Below, one piece after another: positions 50,071-60,949 of a DNA stretch of 64,000 bases. The DNA lies in NCBI RefSeq assembly GCF_009659375.1, contig NZ_WJQT01000004.1:124001-188000 (forward strand). Direction: 5' to 3'. The translations under genes were made by a program, and so were the position numbers. The notes beneath the pieces were generated by a model. That model made no database searches. It was given only the letters and a program-made list of their open reading frames with translations, and was not told the DNA's origin. The first letter of the stretch is position 1. Every line of letters begins with the position of its first letter. Source of the DNA: Fundicoccus ignavus (GTDB taxonomy: Bacteria > Bacillota > Bacilli > Lactobacillales > Aerococcaceae).

Positions 50071-50146
50071 TGTGAAAGTTCTAAGTATAATGACGACTAA
50101 GTTGGGGAAAACGGGAATTAGTAAAGGTAATTACGCCGTTTATTAA
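50071..50146 (+). pseudogene. GT4 glycosyltransferase N-terminal stub
   Basis: GGAGGAG then GTG opens VKVLSIMTTKLGKTGISKGN and stops after 24 codons. It follows the pssE relic just as the GT4 gene follows the PssE region elsewhere; likely a deletion remnant. Confidence 0.55.
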
Positions 50147-50301
50147 TATTAGCTATTAAATTGTACAAATCATGTTAAACATCAGAGACAAACGCCTTTC
50201 AGTCCTAAAAGTATGTTTGCAAAAAAAGATTAGATATTTTATTAAACTGAGTAGAATTATTGAATATACATATATAATCTATTCTAAGGAGGGATTTGAA
50301 A

Positions 50302-51312
50302 ATGAATAAAATTGATTTATCGATAATCATTCCGGTTTTTAATACTCAAGATTATATTTCGGATTGTTTAAAGAGTATAATGGATGCAAGTTTAGAAAAT
50401 GTTGAAATAATTATCATAGATGATGGATCGACTGATAATTCAAGAGAGATTATTAATGAGTTTTCAAAAAATGACAAAAATATATTATATTATTTTCAAG
50501 AAAATAAAGGGCAAGGTGCAGCTAGAAATAGAGCTCTCAAATTAGCGAAAGGTGATTATGTTTATTTCATGGATAGCGATGATATCTTGAACCCGAATAA
50601 ATTTAAGGAAGTATTCGCAATTATAAAAGATGAGAAATTAGATGCAATTTTCTTTGATGCAGAGTCCTTTGTTGACAGTGAAGAGAGTAATATGGACGAT
50701 TTTAAAAATAAATTTGACTATACTAGAAAGCATTCGCACGGCTACTTTTCTAGTGGGGAGAAATTATTTAATTCATTATCAAAAGAAAAAAAGGTATTTG
50801 CTCCTCCTTGGTTATATATTATTGACCGAAATGTTTTGCTACAAAATGAGTTAAGGTTTCCAACAAAAATAAAATATGAAGACGAAGTGTTTACAATGAG
50901 TTTGTTTTTCCATTTAAACACTTGTAGACATGAGAACAAAGTGGTGTTCCGACGAAGAATACGAGCCAACTCAACAATGACATCAAAAATCACGATAAAG
51001 TCATTTGAGGACATGGTTAAAGTATTTGAATTATTAACTCTTAAGTTTGAAGATATAAATTTTGAAACAAGTGATGCTAAGATTTTTTATAAAAAGAAAT
51101 TGAGAAATACTTACCTTACGTGTCTAGGTTTATACCACGAAATTAATGATGTAGAAGGACATGATATTTATAGTAATCTAAAATTGATCGCGAATAAATA
51201 TTCATATTTTGGCTTAATAGGATTGTTTGCTACCTTAAACTATAGTGTTTTTAAAGCATTTCAAAAATCTGCATTGTTTTTTAGAAAATTTATTAGTGAT
51301 ATTCATAGGTAG
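50302..51312 (+). CDS. GT2-family glycosyltransferase
   Basis: 336 residues. SIIIPVFNTQDYISDCLKSI, IIIDDGSTDNS, GQGAARNRALKLAKGDYVYF and the metal motif MDSDD define the GT-A domain; EDEVFTMSLFF is the usual ED motif of the second half. ATG 50302 is 8 nt after AAGGAGGG. Intact gene in a stretch of relics. Confidence 0.92.
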   Translation: MNKIDLSIIIPVFNTQDYISDCLKSIMDASLENVEIIIIDDGSTDNSREIINEFSKNDKNILYYFQENKGQGAARNRALKLAKGDYVYFMDSDDILNPNKFKEVFAIIKDEKLDAIFFDAESFVDSEESNMDDFKNKFDYTRKHSHGYFSSGEKLFNSLSKEKKVFAPPWLYIIDRNVLLQNELRFPTKIKYEDEVFTMSLFFHLNTCRHENKVVFRRRIRANSTMTSKITIKSFEDMVKVFELLTLKFEDINFETSDAKIFYKKKLRNTYLTCLGLYHEINDVEGHDIYSNLKLIANKYSYFGLIGLFATLNYSVFKAFQKSALFFRKFISDIHR

Positions 51313-51936
51313 ACATTATTTTTGAGTTCTGTTAATCGTGAAATCAGATTTGCTGTTTGTTTGGTGAGAAAAATTGACCATAATGATAAAGTTTTTTCGA
51401 TTTAATTTAGCTTGATATTGGTCAACAGCTATTTGTTAAAAATAGCAAATAGCGATAACTACACTATTTTATTGAATTTGATGGTTTCGCTTGTAATGAA
51501 CGGAGCATGATATATCAACTAAATTACTGTTAAAGATATCTCTGATCAAATATTGATTATAGTTCGTCAGAAATTTAGATGAATCTTCAATCACATATTC
51601 TCCATTAAAGTTAGTCTTTCTGAAAAGAGACTATCTCAGAAGAGTTAAGTGTTGACATTCCATGTCTAAAACGGTTCTGAAAGAGTATAGGGTTTAATCG
51701 TTTATATTCATTCTTAATATAATTATAATGCATCAATTATAGAGAAGAAGAGTTGCTGCGTTTTTATTCGTACTAATATTTTACTAAGAATGCAAAAGTT
51801 AATAAATATCGATACTTATACAATAGTTAATATATCTTTTAGCCGATTCAGATAGTTTTAAAGCTGATTTATATAGACAAGTGAATGGGATATTGGATTG
51901 AAAATTAATTGAATAGCTTTAAAACTAGGGGGAAAG
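51313..51936. other. Intergenic, debris on minus strand possible
   Basis: No intact gene. The minus strand at about 51480-51610 reads coding-like words (EYVIEDSSKFLTNYNQYLIR), but no start or family is seen. AACTAGGGGG at 51922 is the ribosome site of the next, broken gene. Confidence 0.35.
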
Positions 51937-53358
51937 ATGAATATGATAGAGGATTTAAAGAAAGGGATATTTTATAATTCTATAGGTAAGTACTCGAATG
52001 TAATGATTTCTTTTTTGATTCAGATAGTATTAGCTAGACTTTTGACACCAAATGAATTTGGCGTAATTGCAGTTATAAATGTATTTTTGGTTTTTTTTCA
52101 GCTTTTAGCAGATTTTGGAATTGGTCCAGCAATAATACAAAGATAAGATTTAGATAAAAATGATTTAAATCATATTTTTAGTTTCTCTATATATTTTTCT
52201 CTTGTACTAACATTAATATTTGTTTTTTTAGGTAAGCCAATTAGTATCTTTTATCAAAACAACTCATTGTTAAAAGTAGTACCGATTATGAGTATAGCTT
52301 TACTATTCAATGGTTTAATGATGGTTCCTCAAAATTTACTGTTAAAAGAAAAAAACTTTAAAGTTGTTAATATGATTCAAATATCAGGTAGTTTAATAAA
52401 TGGTTTTGTGTCAATGATACTTGCGTATTTAGGTTACTCATATTATGCACTTATTATTGGAAATATTGCGCGAGCTCTTTTACAATTTATTATGTATTAT
52501 CTCAAAACAGACTTGTATTTTCATTATAAAGTATCGTTTGGTTCATTAAAAAATATATGGTTTTGCTAAAAACCAACTTTTTTTCAACGTCATCAATTAC
52601 TTTTCAAGAAACTTGGATAGCATTCTAGTAGGGAGATATATGTCAGCTGATCAATTGGGATATTATGATAAGGCATATCAGCTATCGCTCTATCCAAATA
52701 CTATTTTTACCAGTGTTATTACTTCAGCAATTCAGCCGGTATTCTCTAGTTATCAAAATGATTTGAATAAGATCAAGAGAGGCTATTTAGAATTATCAAG
52801 GATATTAGCTAATTTTGGGATACCGTTGTCTGTTTTTTGTTTTTTTCTAGTAATGAAATAATTATATTTTTGTATGGTAGTCAGTGGAATCAAAGTGTTC
52901 TTGCATTTCAAATATTATCTTTGTCTATTTGGGTACAAATGATTCAGTCAAGTACAGGAGGCTTTTTCCAATCAGTTGATAGAACGGATCTATTATTACT
53001 ATCCGGTTTACTTTCTACAGCAGTTAATATTATTGGAATTATAATTGGGGTGAGCCTTGGATCAATTTATTGGGTAGCCGTAATGATTGTTATTACGTTC
53101 ACCGTTAACTTTTTTCAAACTAATTACTTGTTATTAAATAGAGTGTTTAAAACTAGTGTCAGAGAATTTTATACTGTGCTAATAAAACCTATTTTTATTG
53201 GTGTTCTTGAAATAGTTGGTTTTTTAATACTACCACAACTAAGTTATGGAAACTTTTTAAATTTGGTAATTAAAGGTATATTGTTTGTTTCTATTTTATT
53301 TATAGGCTTATTAGCAACGAAGCAATTAAATGATATTTTTAAGTTGATAAAAAAATAG
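51937..53358 (+). pseudogene. Wzx-type flippase gene, broken
   Basis: MOP-superfamily oligosaccharide flippase in pieces: N-terminus IEDLKKGIFYNSIGKYSNVM to TAA at 52144, same frame onward to about 52569, frameshift, then DSILVGRYMSADQLGYYDKA, and another shift near 52845. Total about 470 codons, normal for WzxC-like proteins. An unrelated intact flippase lies at 60950. Confidence 0.88.
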
Positions 53359-53880
53359 ATGTCACTTTATTCAAAGACCAATCCAAACTCTTGTTTAAAA
53401 AGCTGCACAAAGTTTCGATGTTCTCCTGTTAATCCAACTTTAAATGCTTTCTTGTAGACCTTAATCATCCTGTTTGTGTGTCCTGATTAGTACGTTGTGG
53501 CCTATCCACCTGATGCTTTTATGTGGAGCGGATATTTCTCTTAATTAGAGGCATCCTTCCGGTTCTATTGAGTTAAAATTTTTTTTCAAAATTATTTTGT
53601 AGATTTGTAATCTATAAAATAATAAGAATAGTTTTAAGAAGTTTTGAATAAAAACTGAAATTCATAACTTGAATCCATTTATTTAGCGTGAAAATATTCT
53701 TGTAGAAGTCAAGGTATATATAGGATTTAATTGGGTTTATTTTAATTATGGTAAAATTCTAATTAAAAGTGGATTGATATTAGCTCAATAATGACTAGAT
53801 ACTATTATTATTATGATAGTTATTATATATAGTTTATTCCATATGATTAAGAGTTAAGCTTACCTCCCATTTACGTAATC
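53359..53880. other. Intergenic, no gene recognised
   Basis: Minus-strand words near 53360-53470 (MIKVYKKAFKVGLTGEHRNF) look like the end of a lost gene. CTGATTAGTACG here (about 53482) also occurs at about 45974, beside the IS1380 remnant. The rest is AT-rich. Confidence 0.35.
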
Positions 53881-53884
53881 GAAA

Positions 53885-54078
53885 GCATTTGGATTAGATC
53901 AAATGTAAAAATTATTTATGGAGTCACTACTGACGAAGGTCCAATAATCTGAATGAGCTCAGTAGTAACAAAAAAAGTACCTAAATATGATGTTGTTGGT
54001 GGAAGTCCAGCAAAAGTATTAAGATATAAAAACATAGAAAAATATGAAAAACTAGTAAGATTGAGTAAATATATTTAA
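53885..54078 (+). pseudogene. Hexapeptide acetyltransferase, C-terminal relic
   Basis: Reads SIWIRSNVKIIYGVTTDEGP, a stop, then SSVVTKKVPKYDVVGGSPAK, the end of a left-handed beta-helix O-acetyltransferase (WbbJ/CysE-like). The 5' two thirds are gone. Confidence 0.75.
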
Positions 54079-54176
54079 GATAGTAAAACAATTTCATGGA
54101 ATGAAGAATAATATACGCAAGCAATTTATAATAATTATAAGTAAAATATTCTATATTTGGACACGAGAGAACAAAA

Positions 54177-54275
54177 TGAAAATTACTGTAGCTGGAACTG
54201 GATATGTTGGTTTATCCAATGGTGGTTATTGCATTGCTAGCTGTCCACGAAATGCGGAGATAAGTCCAAATAGGT
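54177..54275 (+). pseudogene. ugd relic with internal deletion
   Basis: Starts exactly like ugd ([14 protein letters not shown]) and jumps to GGYCI, the region of the catalytic cysteine (GGYCL in the intact genes), after which it decays. About 710 bp of the gene is missing between. Confidence 0.75.
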
Positions 54276-54342
54276 GACAGGCTTCTTTATACTTAGTTTG
54301 TATATCCTGGGGTATATAGATTAACTATATAGGAGGGGGCTG

Positions 54343-54790
54343 TGATTCAGTATAGAAAGATTCTTGAACTGGACGCTAAAGGTGTCACACAACGAACAAT
54401 TACTTCAACTGGTAAAGTCAAGTAGAAAGCCACACTTTCTGCCAGATAAGATTTGGCGCTTCTCCTAATCGAATACTCTTTGTCGATGTTTCATCCGAAA
54501 TCTTTTATCGTCTATCTGAATAAGTTATACACGATGGATCAGGCGGTCAAGTATCGCAGCTGCGACACCCTTATCGTCACAATAGTTCATACCATTGAAC
54601 CGGACTCTTATTTGAAATCAGAATGATAGAACAACGTTCATATAGATAATCAATTAATTGAAATAACCGATTTGCCTCAACCAAATCTATTGCTGTATAC
54701 ATCAAATCATCGATAATGATAAAATCGGATTGTTTAATCCAATTAAGTGCAATCTGTGATTTTCGACCATAACCGCTTGTATTAAGAATC
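54343..54790. mobile_element. IS21-family debris (istA start and istB)
   Basis: On plus, GTG 54351 region reads IQYRKILELDAKGVTQRTI, the IstA N-terminus, then breaks. On minus, from about 54790 to 54440, IstB pieces are seen: SDFIIIDDLMYTAIDLVEAN (Walker B), FQLIDYLYERCSIILISN, then VAAAILDRLIHRV. IstA and IstB are normally co-directional, so one part has been inverted. Confidence 0.7.
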
Positions 54791-54851
54791 GTGTCTGTTC
54801 GCTATCGATAGTGGAATAATCAGTGAAGAATCCTCTGTGTTAGGCTTTTAA

Positions 54852-55091
54852 ATGCTAAAATTACGGGAAACAGATGAACGACCAGAAGCAATGGAAGAAG
54901 GTGCCGTGATGATGGTAAGACTTGAAAAAGAACGAATTATGCAAGGTTTAACAATCATAGACTGTCAAAGTGACGACACATTAAGAATGGTAGCTGATTA
55001 TAGTATGCCAAATGTGTCGGAAAAGGTTTTAAGAATTATTTTATCTTATACGGATTACGTGAAACGTAAATTTTGGAAGACAGGATACTAA
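54852..55091 (+). pseudogene. UDP-GlcNAc 2-epimerase (WecB/MnaA) C-terminal fragment
   Basis: LRETDERPEAMEEGAVMMV is the conserved substrate segment near the WecB C-terminus (LRxxTERPE). 79 codons remain of about 370; the frame has no credible ribosome site. Indicates that ManNAc-type sugars were once made here. Confidence 0.75.
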
Positions 55092-55171
55092 GAAAACAAA
55101 GATAAATCATCAAAAGACTTGAATCTAACAAGTGAAGATTTTTATCTATTTGAAAGCAAACTTTTTATCTG

Positions 55172-55217
55172 AGATCGTGTGTTTAAAAACTTTGATGAAT
55201 TCAAACAAATTTCTTGA
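55172..55217 (+). pseudogene. ugd 3' fragment
   Basis: ACTTTGATGAATTCAAACAA and flanks match the ugd sequence encoding [10 protein letters not shown]. Only about 45 bp. It lies just before the leader of ugd copy 2, a trace of another ugd copy. Confidence 0.6.
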
Positions 55218-55222
55218 AATTT

Positions 55223-55371
55223 ACTGATACTTTTAGCCGTGATTAATCACAGCTATTGTTATTGAAAGTGTAAAATATCAAGCCTAGCTAGCATCAATTA
55301 AAAACACAAACGTGAAATAATATGGTAAAATAAATAAGTATAACATTTACTATGTTGATAGGAGATTAGAA
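55223..55371 (+). promoter_or_regulatory. ugd leader with hairpin, copy 2
   Basis: Near-identical to 46695-46846. The hairpin has one stem change (TAGCCGTGA-TTAA-TCACAGCTA). Ends in GATAGGAG before ATG 55372. Confidence 0.75.
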
Positions 55372-56538
55372 ATGAAAATTACAGTCGCAGGAACAGGCTA
55401 TGTTGGTTTATCCAATGCCGTTTTATTAGCCCAGAACAATGAAGTTGTCGCATTAGACATTATTGAAGAGAAAGTAGATTTAATTAATAATCATATTTCT
55501 CCGATTCAAGACACTGAGATAGAAGACTATTTAAAGAATAAAACACTGAATTTAACTGCTACTACAAATGCTGAGGCTGCATATATTGGTGCTGATTTTG
55601 TCATAATATCAACGCCTACTAATTATGACCCTAATGAAAACTATTTCGACACGAGTAGTGTTGAAGCAGTGATTGAAGATGTATTGCGTATTAATCCAAC
55701 CGCTACGATGATTGTTAAATCGACAGTGCCGGTGGGCTATACTGCTGAGATGCGTGAGAAGTATACCACAGAGAATATTATCTTTTCACCAGAATTCTTA
55801 CGTGAAGGACGAGCGCTTTATGATAACTTACATCCTTCAAGAATTGTGGTCGGTGAGAAGTCTGAACGCGCACAAACTTTCGCTAACTTACTAGCAGAAG
55901 GTGCAATCAAGAAAGACATCCCGATGCTGTTTACAGATTCAACAGAAGCAGAGGCGATTAAGTTGTTTGCGAATACGTATTTGGCTTTACGCGTGGCTTA
56001 CTTCAATGAGTTGGATTCTTATGCTGAGGTACGTGGTTTAGATAGTAAAGATATAATCGAAGGCGTGGGACTAGATCCTAGAATTGGCTCACACTATAAT
56101 AATCCTTCCTTTGGTTATGGAGGGTATTGTTTACCTAAAGATACGAAGCAGTTATTGGCTAACTATCAAGATGTGCCGCAGAATATTATGTCGGCGGTAG
56201 TAGATGCGAACCGGACACGTAAGGATCATGTCTCAGATATGATTTTAAGCAAAAAACCGAGTGTTGTAGGGATTCATCGTCTAACGATGAAAGAAGGGTC
56301 AGATAACTTCAGACAGTCCGCAATTCAGGGTATTATGAAGCGAATTAAGGCCAAGGGTGTCGAAGTGGTGGTTTTTGAACCGACTTTAGCTGCCGATGAA
56401 TTCTTTAGTTCTCGTGTCATCAAAGATTTTGATGAATTCAAACAGATTTCTGATGTGATTGTGGCAAACCGCCTATCTAATGATTTAAAAGATGTTGAAG
56501 ATAAAGTCTATACACGTGATGTATTCAACCGTGATTAA
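55372..56538 (+). CDS. ugd: UDP-glucose 6-dehydrogenase, copy 2
   Basis: 388 residues, about 96% identical to copy 1 by eye; differences cluster in residues 45-80. Catalytic cysteine C253 and NAD loop intact. Followed at 26 bp by a ruined galU, the enzyme that makes its substrate UDP-glucose, so a ugd-galU operon once stood here. Confidence 0.96.
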   Translation: MKITVAGTGYVGLSNAVLLAQNNEVVALDIIEEKVDLINNHISPIQDTEIEDYLKNKTLNLTATTNAEAAYIGADFVIISTPTNYDPNENYFDTSSVEAVIEDVLRINPTATMIVKSTVPVGYTAEMREKYTTENIIFSPEFLREGRALYDNLHPSRIVVGEKSERAQTFANLLAEGAIKKDIPMLFTDSTEAEAIKLFANTYLALRVAYFNELDSYAEVRGLDSKDIIEGVGLDPRIGSHYNNPSFGYGGYCLPKDTKQLLANYQDVPQNIMSAVVDANRTRKDHVSDMILSKKPSVVGIHRLTMKEGSDNFRQSAIQGIMKRIKAKGVEVVVFEPTLAADEFFSSRVIKDFDEFKQISDVIVANRLSNDLKDVEDKVYTRDVFNRD

Positions 56539-56563
56539 TGCCCTATTTTGTAAGGAAGTTTCG

Positions 56564-57458
56564 CATTGCGTCAAATAAAGAAGACGGTAATTCCGGCGGC
56601 GGGTTATAGCACGGGTTTTTACCTGCAGCGAAAGCAACGGCCAAGGAAATGCTAACGATTGTTGACAAGTCTATTATTCAATTTACTGTGGAAGAAGCGT
56701 TGGCGTCGGGGATAGAAGAAATACTGATTATTACCGGCAGACATAAGTGCCCCATAGAAGACCACTTCGACTCTAACGTGGAATTAGAGGATAACTTAAT
56801 CACTAAAGAGAAATGGGAATTATTAGAGCTAGTTAAGTTAACTACCAAGGCTGATTTATTCTTTGTTCGACAAGCTTATCCTAATGACTTAGGTGATGCG
56901 ATCTATCAAGCAAAATCGTTCGTTGGAGAAGGATCCTTTGTGGTGATGTTAGGTGATAACATCATGGAAAGAGACGTGCCGTCACAAAACAACTGATGGA
57001 TTTATATGAAAATAATGGTGCCTCTAACATCGCGTCATTGACTTGCCTAAAGAAGACACTAATAAGTATGGTATCGTCGCTATTGATCAAGCAGTCGATG
57101 GCTTTAATTGAGAGGTATTTAGTATCCTAGATGTTGTTGAAAAAACCAATGCGAAAGTAGCACCAAGTAATTCAGCAGTGGCGGGAAGGTATGTGCTCAT
57201 CCCACAAATTTTTATATTTTAGTTAAACAAGCATCTGGTAAAGATGATGAAGTTCAACTAACGGATGCAATCGCAGAATTAAACGAAACGCAAAAAGTCT
57301 CTGCGAAACGAATCGAATGTAATCGATACGCTGTAGATAACCGAATGGGCTACATGGAGTTAAGTTTACAATACGGACACTCAAGCATCTCGAAAACAGA
57401 GGATGGCTTAAGAGACAACTTAATTCAATTGAGTCAAACGCTTAAAAAAGAGAAATAA
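56564..57458 (+). pseudogene. galU: galU (UTP-glucose-1-phosphate uridylyltransferase), decayed
   Basis: LRQIKKTVIPAAGYSTGF starts the gene; one T is missing at about 56619, shifting the frame; then AKATAKEMLTIVDKSIIQF and GEGSFVVMLGDNIM. Further shifts at about 56990 and beyond; the end reads QLSQTLKKEK. The nucleotide loop GLGTRFLP has become GYSTGFLP. The whole length is covered, so it is decay, not truncation. Confidence 0.85.
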
Positions 57459-57537
57459 ACTGATTTTTCGAAGTAGTCAAGAAGAATTTATCACTTTGGC
57501 TATCTTTACTATGCTAATAAAATGAATGATATTTATT

Positions 57538-58018
57538 TGTCATTTACTCCATCTCCAGTATTATACGCTTTTAAAAGGTCATAATTGAAACTAATGAATT
57601 GAGGTTTAAGCCTGGTATAATACATGAAGATGAATTGTTTAACGCGGAGTTATACTTGTTAATTGATGAAGCAACATATATTAACGAGAATTTTTATGTG
57701 AGAAGATATAGAGAAAATTCGACTATGACTGATAAATCTGAAAAACAACAAATTTATTCTTTCAATTCTTATGTAGAAATATTAAAAGAGTACAGAAAAA
57801 TCTTGGGAGATGGAGAACTAGGCATAAATCAAAAAAATTTCATCAGATATAGAATAAACGATGTTTATTTTAGTTTGATTAATATCGGTAAAAATACAGG
57901 GAAAGACATAAAAAAAATATCCTCAATAGAAGAGATTAAAATATATTTTTCGAAAATATATAGATATGTTTTCAAAATTAAAAAAATAATGGTAATTTTT
58001 AAAAGAAAGTTGTTGTAG
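57538..58018 (+). pseudogene. GT2 glycosyltransferase C-terminal fragment
   Basis: FTPSPVLYAFKRS, a frameshift near 57580, then IIETNELRFKPGIIHEDELF and YRENSTMT to the stop at 58018. This is the ED-motif half of a GT2 enzyme; the GT-A donor half is missing. Confidence 0.8.
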
Positions 58019-58436
58019 AGAAAAGCTCAAAAAACATCAAAATAAATTAAGGGAATAAATTAAGTAACTAAAATCCATATTTAAAATAAGGATGAATTAA
58101 TGAAAGTCTATAATAAATTTTTGTTCAATATACCCAGATCTCAATGAGTTCATTTACCTTGTCATAAATAGTGTTTTTTAGACTTTATACATTACAAGCG
58201 CAGGATGAAAAAATAAACGGTTGAAAGGACAGCAGCTCTTAGTAGTTAATCAATCAAACATTTTAACCATTCTCTTCAGTTATAATATATTTGAAGGAAA
58301 CTACAACTAAGTTTACCAGGTAGGTGAAATTTTATTTATATCGAGTAAATCATAAATCAGAATTTTAATGATCAGATATTTATTTATATTTTTAAATTTC
58401 GTGCAAACGCAGCACGGTCAAGGAGTGGATTTTTTT
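58019..58436. other. Intergenic, no gene recognised
   Basis: AT-rich. A 14-codon stub with start-like words (KVYNKFLFNIPRS, near 58100) stops at once. CAAGGAG at 58417 is the ribosome site of the next gene. Confidence 0.35.
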
Positions 58437-59516
58437 ATGAAGAAAATAGCAATTATAACACTAAACGGATACTTTAACTATGGAAATAGATTGCAGAATT
58501 ATGCTTTGGAAAAAACTTTAGAAAAAATGGATTATAAGGTTGAAACGATAAAAATTGAAAGAAGACCTAATAAAAGATCACTAATGAATAGTTATGCAAG
58601 AAAAATTTACCATTTTATAAAGTTCTTGATTCCTGGTAGTAAATACAAAACTAACCAGAGAAGAGAAAAATACTTTAAAGATTTTTCACTTCATTATATT
58701 AATGAAACTAAAAAAACATATGAGATTACGGAAAATCTATCTTCATTAAGAAATATTTATGATGCTTTCGTAATTGGAAGTGATCAAGTGTGGAATCCGT
58801 CGATGAACAGATTATCATCTGCATTTTTTGCGCAATTTGCTAATCAAAATCAAAGAAATACATACGCTGCAAGTTTTGGTGTAACCGAGCTAGGAGAGAA
58901 TGAAAAAAATAAGTATAAGAAATGGATTAATGAAATCCCTAATATATCCGTTAGAGAACAAGGCGGTGCAGACTTGATTAAAGAATTAACTGGACGAGAA
59001 GTTCCTGTGCACGTTGATCCAACTATGCTGTTAACAAAAGAAGAGTGGTTACAAATTGGAAAACCGGCTCCAAAAACAGATAAGGAATTTTTATTGACAT
59101 ATTTTTTAGGTGGAATACCAGAGGAATATCGAAATCAAATAAATAGAATTGCAGAAGATTATAACTTAAATATAATAAATTTGGGTGACAATAATGATTA
59201 TACTATCTATGAAACTGGGCCTTCCGAATTTATTGACTATATTCATAATTGCAAAGTATTTTGTACCGATTCATTTCACGGGGTAGCTTTTTCTATATTG
59301 TTAGAAAAAGATTTCATTGTATTTGAAAGACAAGGTGGAGCTAATATGAATTCACGAATCGAAACAATATTGGAGAAATTTGCTTTATTAAATCGGACTA
59401 ATGATATTGTAAATGAAACTGGTGATATCTTTAATACAGACTATAGAGATGTTGCGAAAATTCTAGAATCTGAAAGAGTGAAATCAATTAATTACCTTTC
59501 AAATATATTACCTTAA
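58437..59516 (+). CDS. Polysaccharide pyruvyl transferase family protein
   Basis: 359 residues. GYFNYGNRLQNYALEKTLEK at the N-terminus, AFVIGSDQVWNPS in the middle and CTDSFHGVAFSILLEKDF near the end are hallmarks of the family, which puts ketal pyruvate on sugars from phosphoenolpyruvate. ATG 58437 follows AAGGAG; an in-frame start at 58368 lacks a ribosome site. Works in context with the FrhB-like protein at 62475; the two families often occur together in capsule loci. Confidence 0.88.
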   Translation: MKKIAIITLNGYFNYGNRLQNYALEKTLEKMDYKVETIKIERRPNKRSLMNSYARKIYHFIKFLIPGSKYKTNQRREKYFKDFSLHYINETKKTYEITENLSSLRNIYDAFVIGSDQVWNPSMNRLSSAFFAQFANQNQRNTYAASFGVTELGENEKNKYKKWINEIPNISVREQGGADLIKELTGREVPVHVDPTMLLTKEEWLQIGKPAPKTDKEFLLTYFLGGIPEEYRNQINRIAEDYNLNIINLGDNNDYTIYETGPSEFIDYIHNCKVFCTDSFHGVAFSILLEKDFIVFERQGGANMNSRIETILEKFALLNRTNDIVNETGDIFNTDYRDVAKILESERVKSINYLSNILP

Positions 59517-59700
59517 GTTCTTACCTTATAAATACTTTTGTTCTGTTCCCTTGTGAGGAAGTTTTTGTATTAAACATATTTTAACTCTAACTTACGGGAT
59601 AATAATTACGTTTATATTAATAGAATGCCAATAATACAGATACTTAAAATATAATAATATATATGTATTGTATGATTTTTAAATTAAAGAAGGAAAACAA

Positions 59701-60867
59701 ATGAAAATTACAATCGCAGGAACTGGTTATGTAGGATTATCTAATTCAATTTTATTAGCTCAGCATAACGAAGTAATCGCATTAGATATTTTAGAAGAAA
59801 AAGTGAATTTAATTAATGAGCGACTTTCGCCTATTAAAGATGCTGAAATAGGTGATTATCTAGAGAAAAAAAAATTAAATTTGATCGCGACAACAAATGT
59901 AGAAGAAGCACATAGAAATTCTGATTTCGTCATTATCTCAACACCAACTAATTATGATTCGGAGGAAAACCACTTCGATACTAGTAGTGTTGAAGCGGTC
60001 ATTGAAGATGTGTTACGTGTTAATCCATCCGCAACAATGATTGTTAAATCAACAGTTCCCGTTGGATTTACTGAAGAAATGCGAAAAAAATACAATACAG
60101 AGAACATTATCTTTTCACCAGAGTTCTTACGTGAAGGACGAGCACTTTACGACAACTTACACCCCTCAAGAATTGTGGTTGGTGAAAAGTCTGAACGCGC
60201 AGAAACTTTCGCTAACTTACTAGCAGAAGGTGCCATCAAGAAAGACATCCCCATGCTATTCACTGATTCAACCGAAGCAGAGGCGATTAAGTTATTCGCC
60301 AACACGTACCTTGCTTTACGTGTGGCTTACTTTAATGAATTGGATTCATATGCTGAAGTTCGTGGCTTAGATAGTAAAGATATAATTGAAGGCGTGGGGC
60401 TTGATCCACGGATTGGGTCGCATTATAACAATCCATCCTTTGGTTATGGTGGTTATTGCTTACCTAAAGATACGAAACAATTATTAGCCAACTACCAAGA
60501 TGTACCGCAGAATATTATGTCTGCCGTAGTGGATGCGAACAGAACTCGTAAAGATCATATCTCAGATATGATTTTAAGCAAAAAACCGAGTGTTGTAGGG
60601 ATTCACCGCTTAACAATGAAAGAAGGGTCTGATAACTTCAGACAATCGGCGATACAAGGCATTATGAAACGAATTAAAGCTAAGGGTGTTGAAGTCGTGG
60701 TATTTGAACCAGCTTTAGATGCGGATGATTTCTTTAGTTCACGTGTGATTAAGGACTTTGATGAATTCAAGCAGATTTCTGATGTGATTGTGGCGAATCG
60801 TTTGTCAGCCGATTTAAAAGACGTTGAAGATAAAGTCTATACTCGAGATGTATTTAATCGGGATTAG
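59701..60867 (+). CDS. ugd: UDP-glucose 6-dehydrogenase, copy 3
   Basis: 388 residues with all motifs intact. The first ~130 residues differ from copies 1 and 2 at many sites ([20 protein letters not shown] here), while the last ~240 are nearly identical. It lacks the hairpin leader of the other copies; the upstream sequence is unrelated, with AAGAAGGAAAA as ribosome site. The mosaic pattern suggests gene conversion or recombination inside ugd. Confidence 0.96.
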   Translation: MKITIAGTGYVGLSNSILLAQHNEVIALDILEEKVNLINERLSPIKDAEIGDYLEKKKLNLIATTNVEEAHRNSDFVIISTPTNYDSEENHFDTSSVEAVIEDVLRVNPSATMIVKSTVPVGFTEEMRKKYNTENIIFSPEFLREGRALYDNLHPSRIVVGEKSERAETFANLLAEGAIKKDIPMLFTDSTEAEAIKLFANTYLALRVAYFNELDSYAEVRGLDSKDIIEGVGLDPRIGSHYNNPSFGYGGYCLPKDTKQLLANYQDVPQNIMSAVVDANRTRKDHISDMILSKKPSVVGIHRLTMKEGSDNFRQSAIQGIMKRIKAKGVEVVVFEPALDADDFFSSRVIKDFDEFKQISDVIVANRLSADLKDVEDKVYTRDVFNRD

Positions 60868-60949
60868 TTATATTATGAATTATTACGGTGCTTTTAGAGA
60901 GTTGCCAATCAAAATTACAAAAAAAATCTTATAGAATTGAGGAAAAAAA

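Noticed and set aside
56649-56996. Stand-alone 115-residue nucleotidyltransferase
   Set aside because: It is the longest open piece of frameshifted galU.
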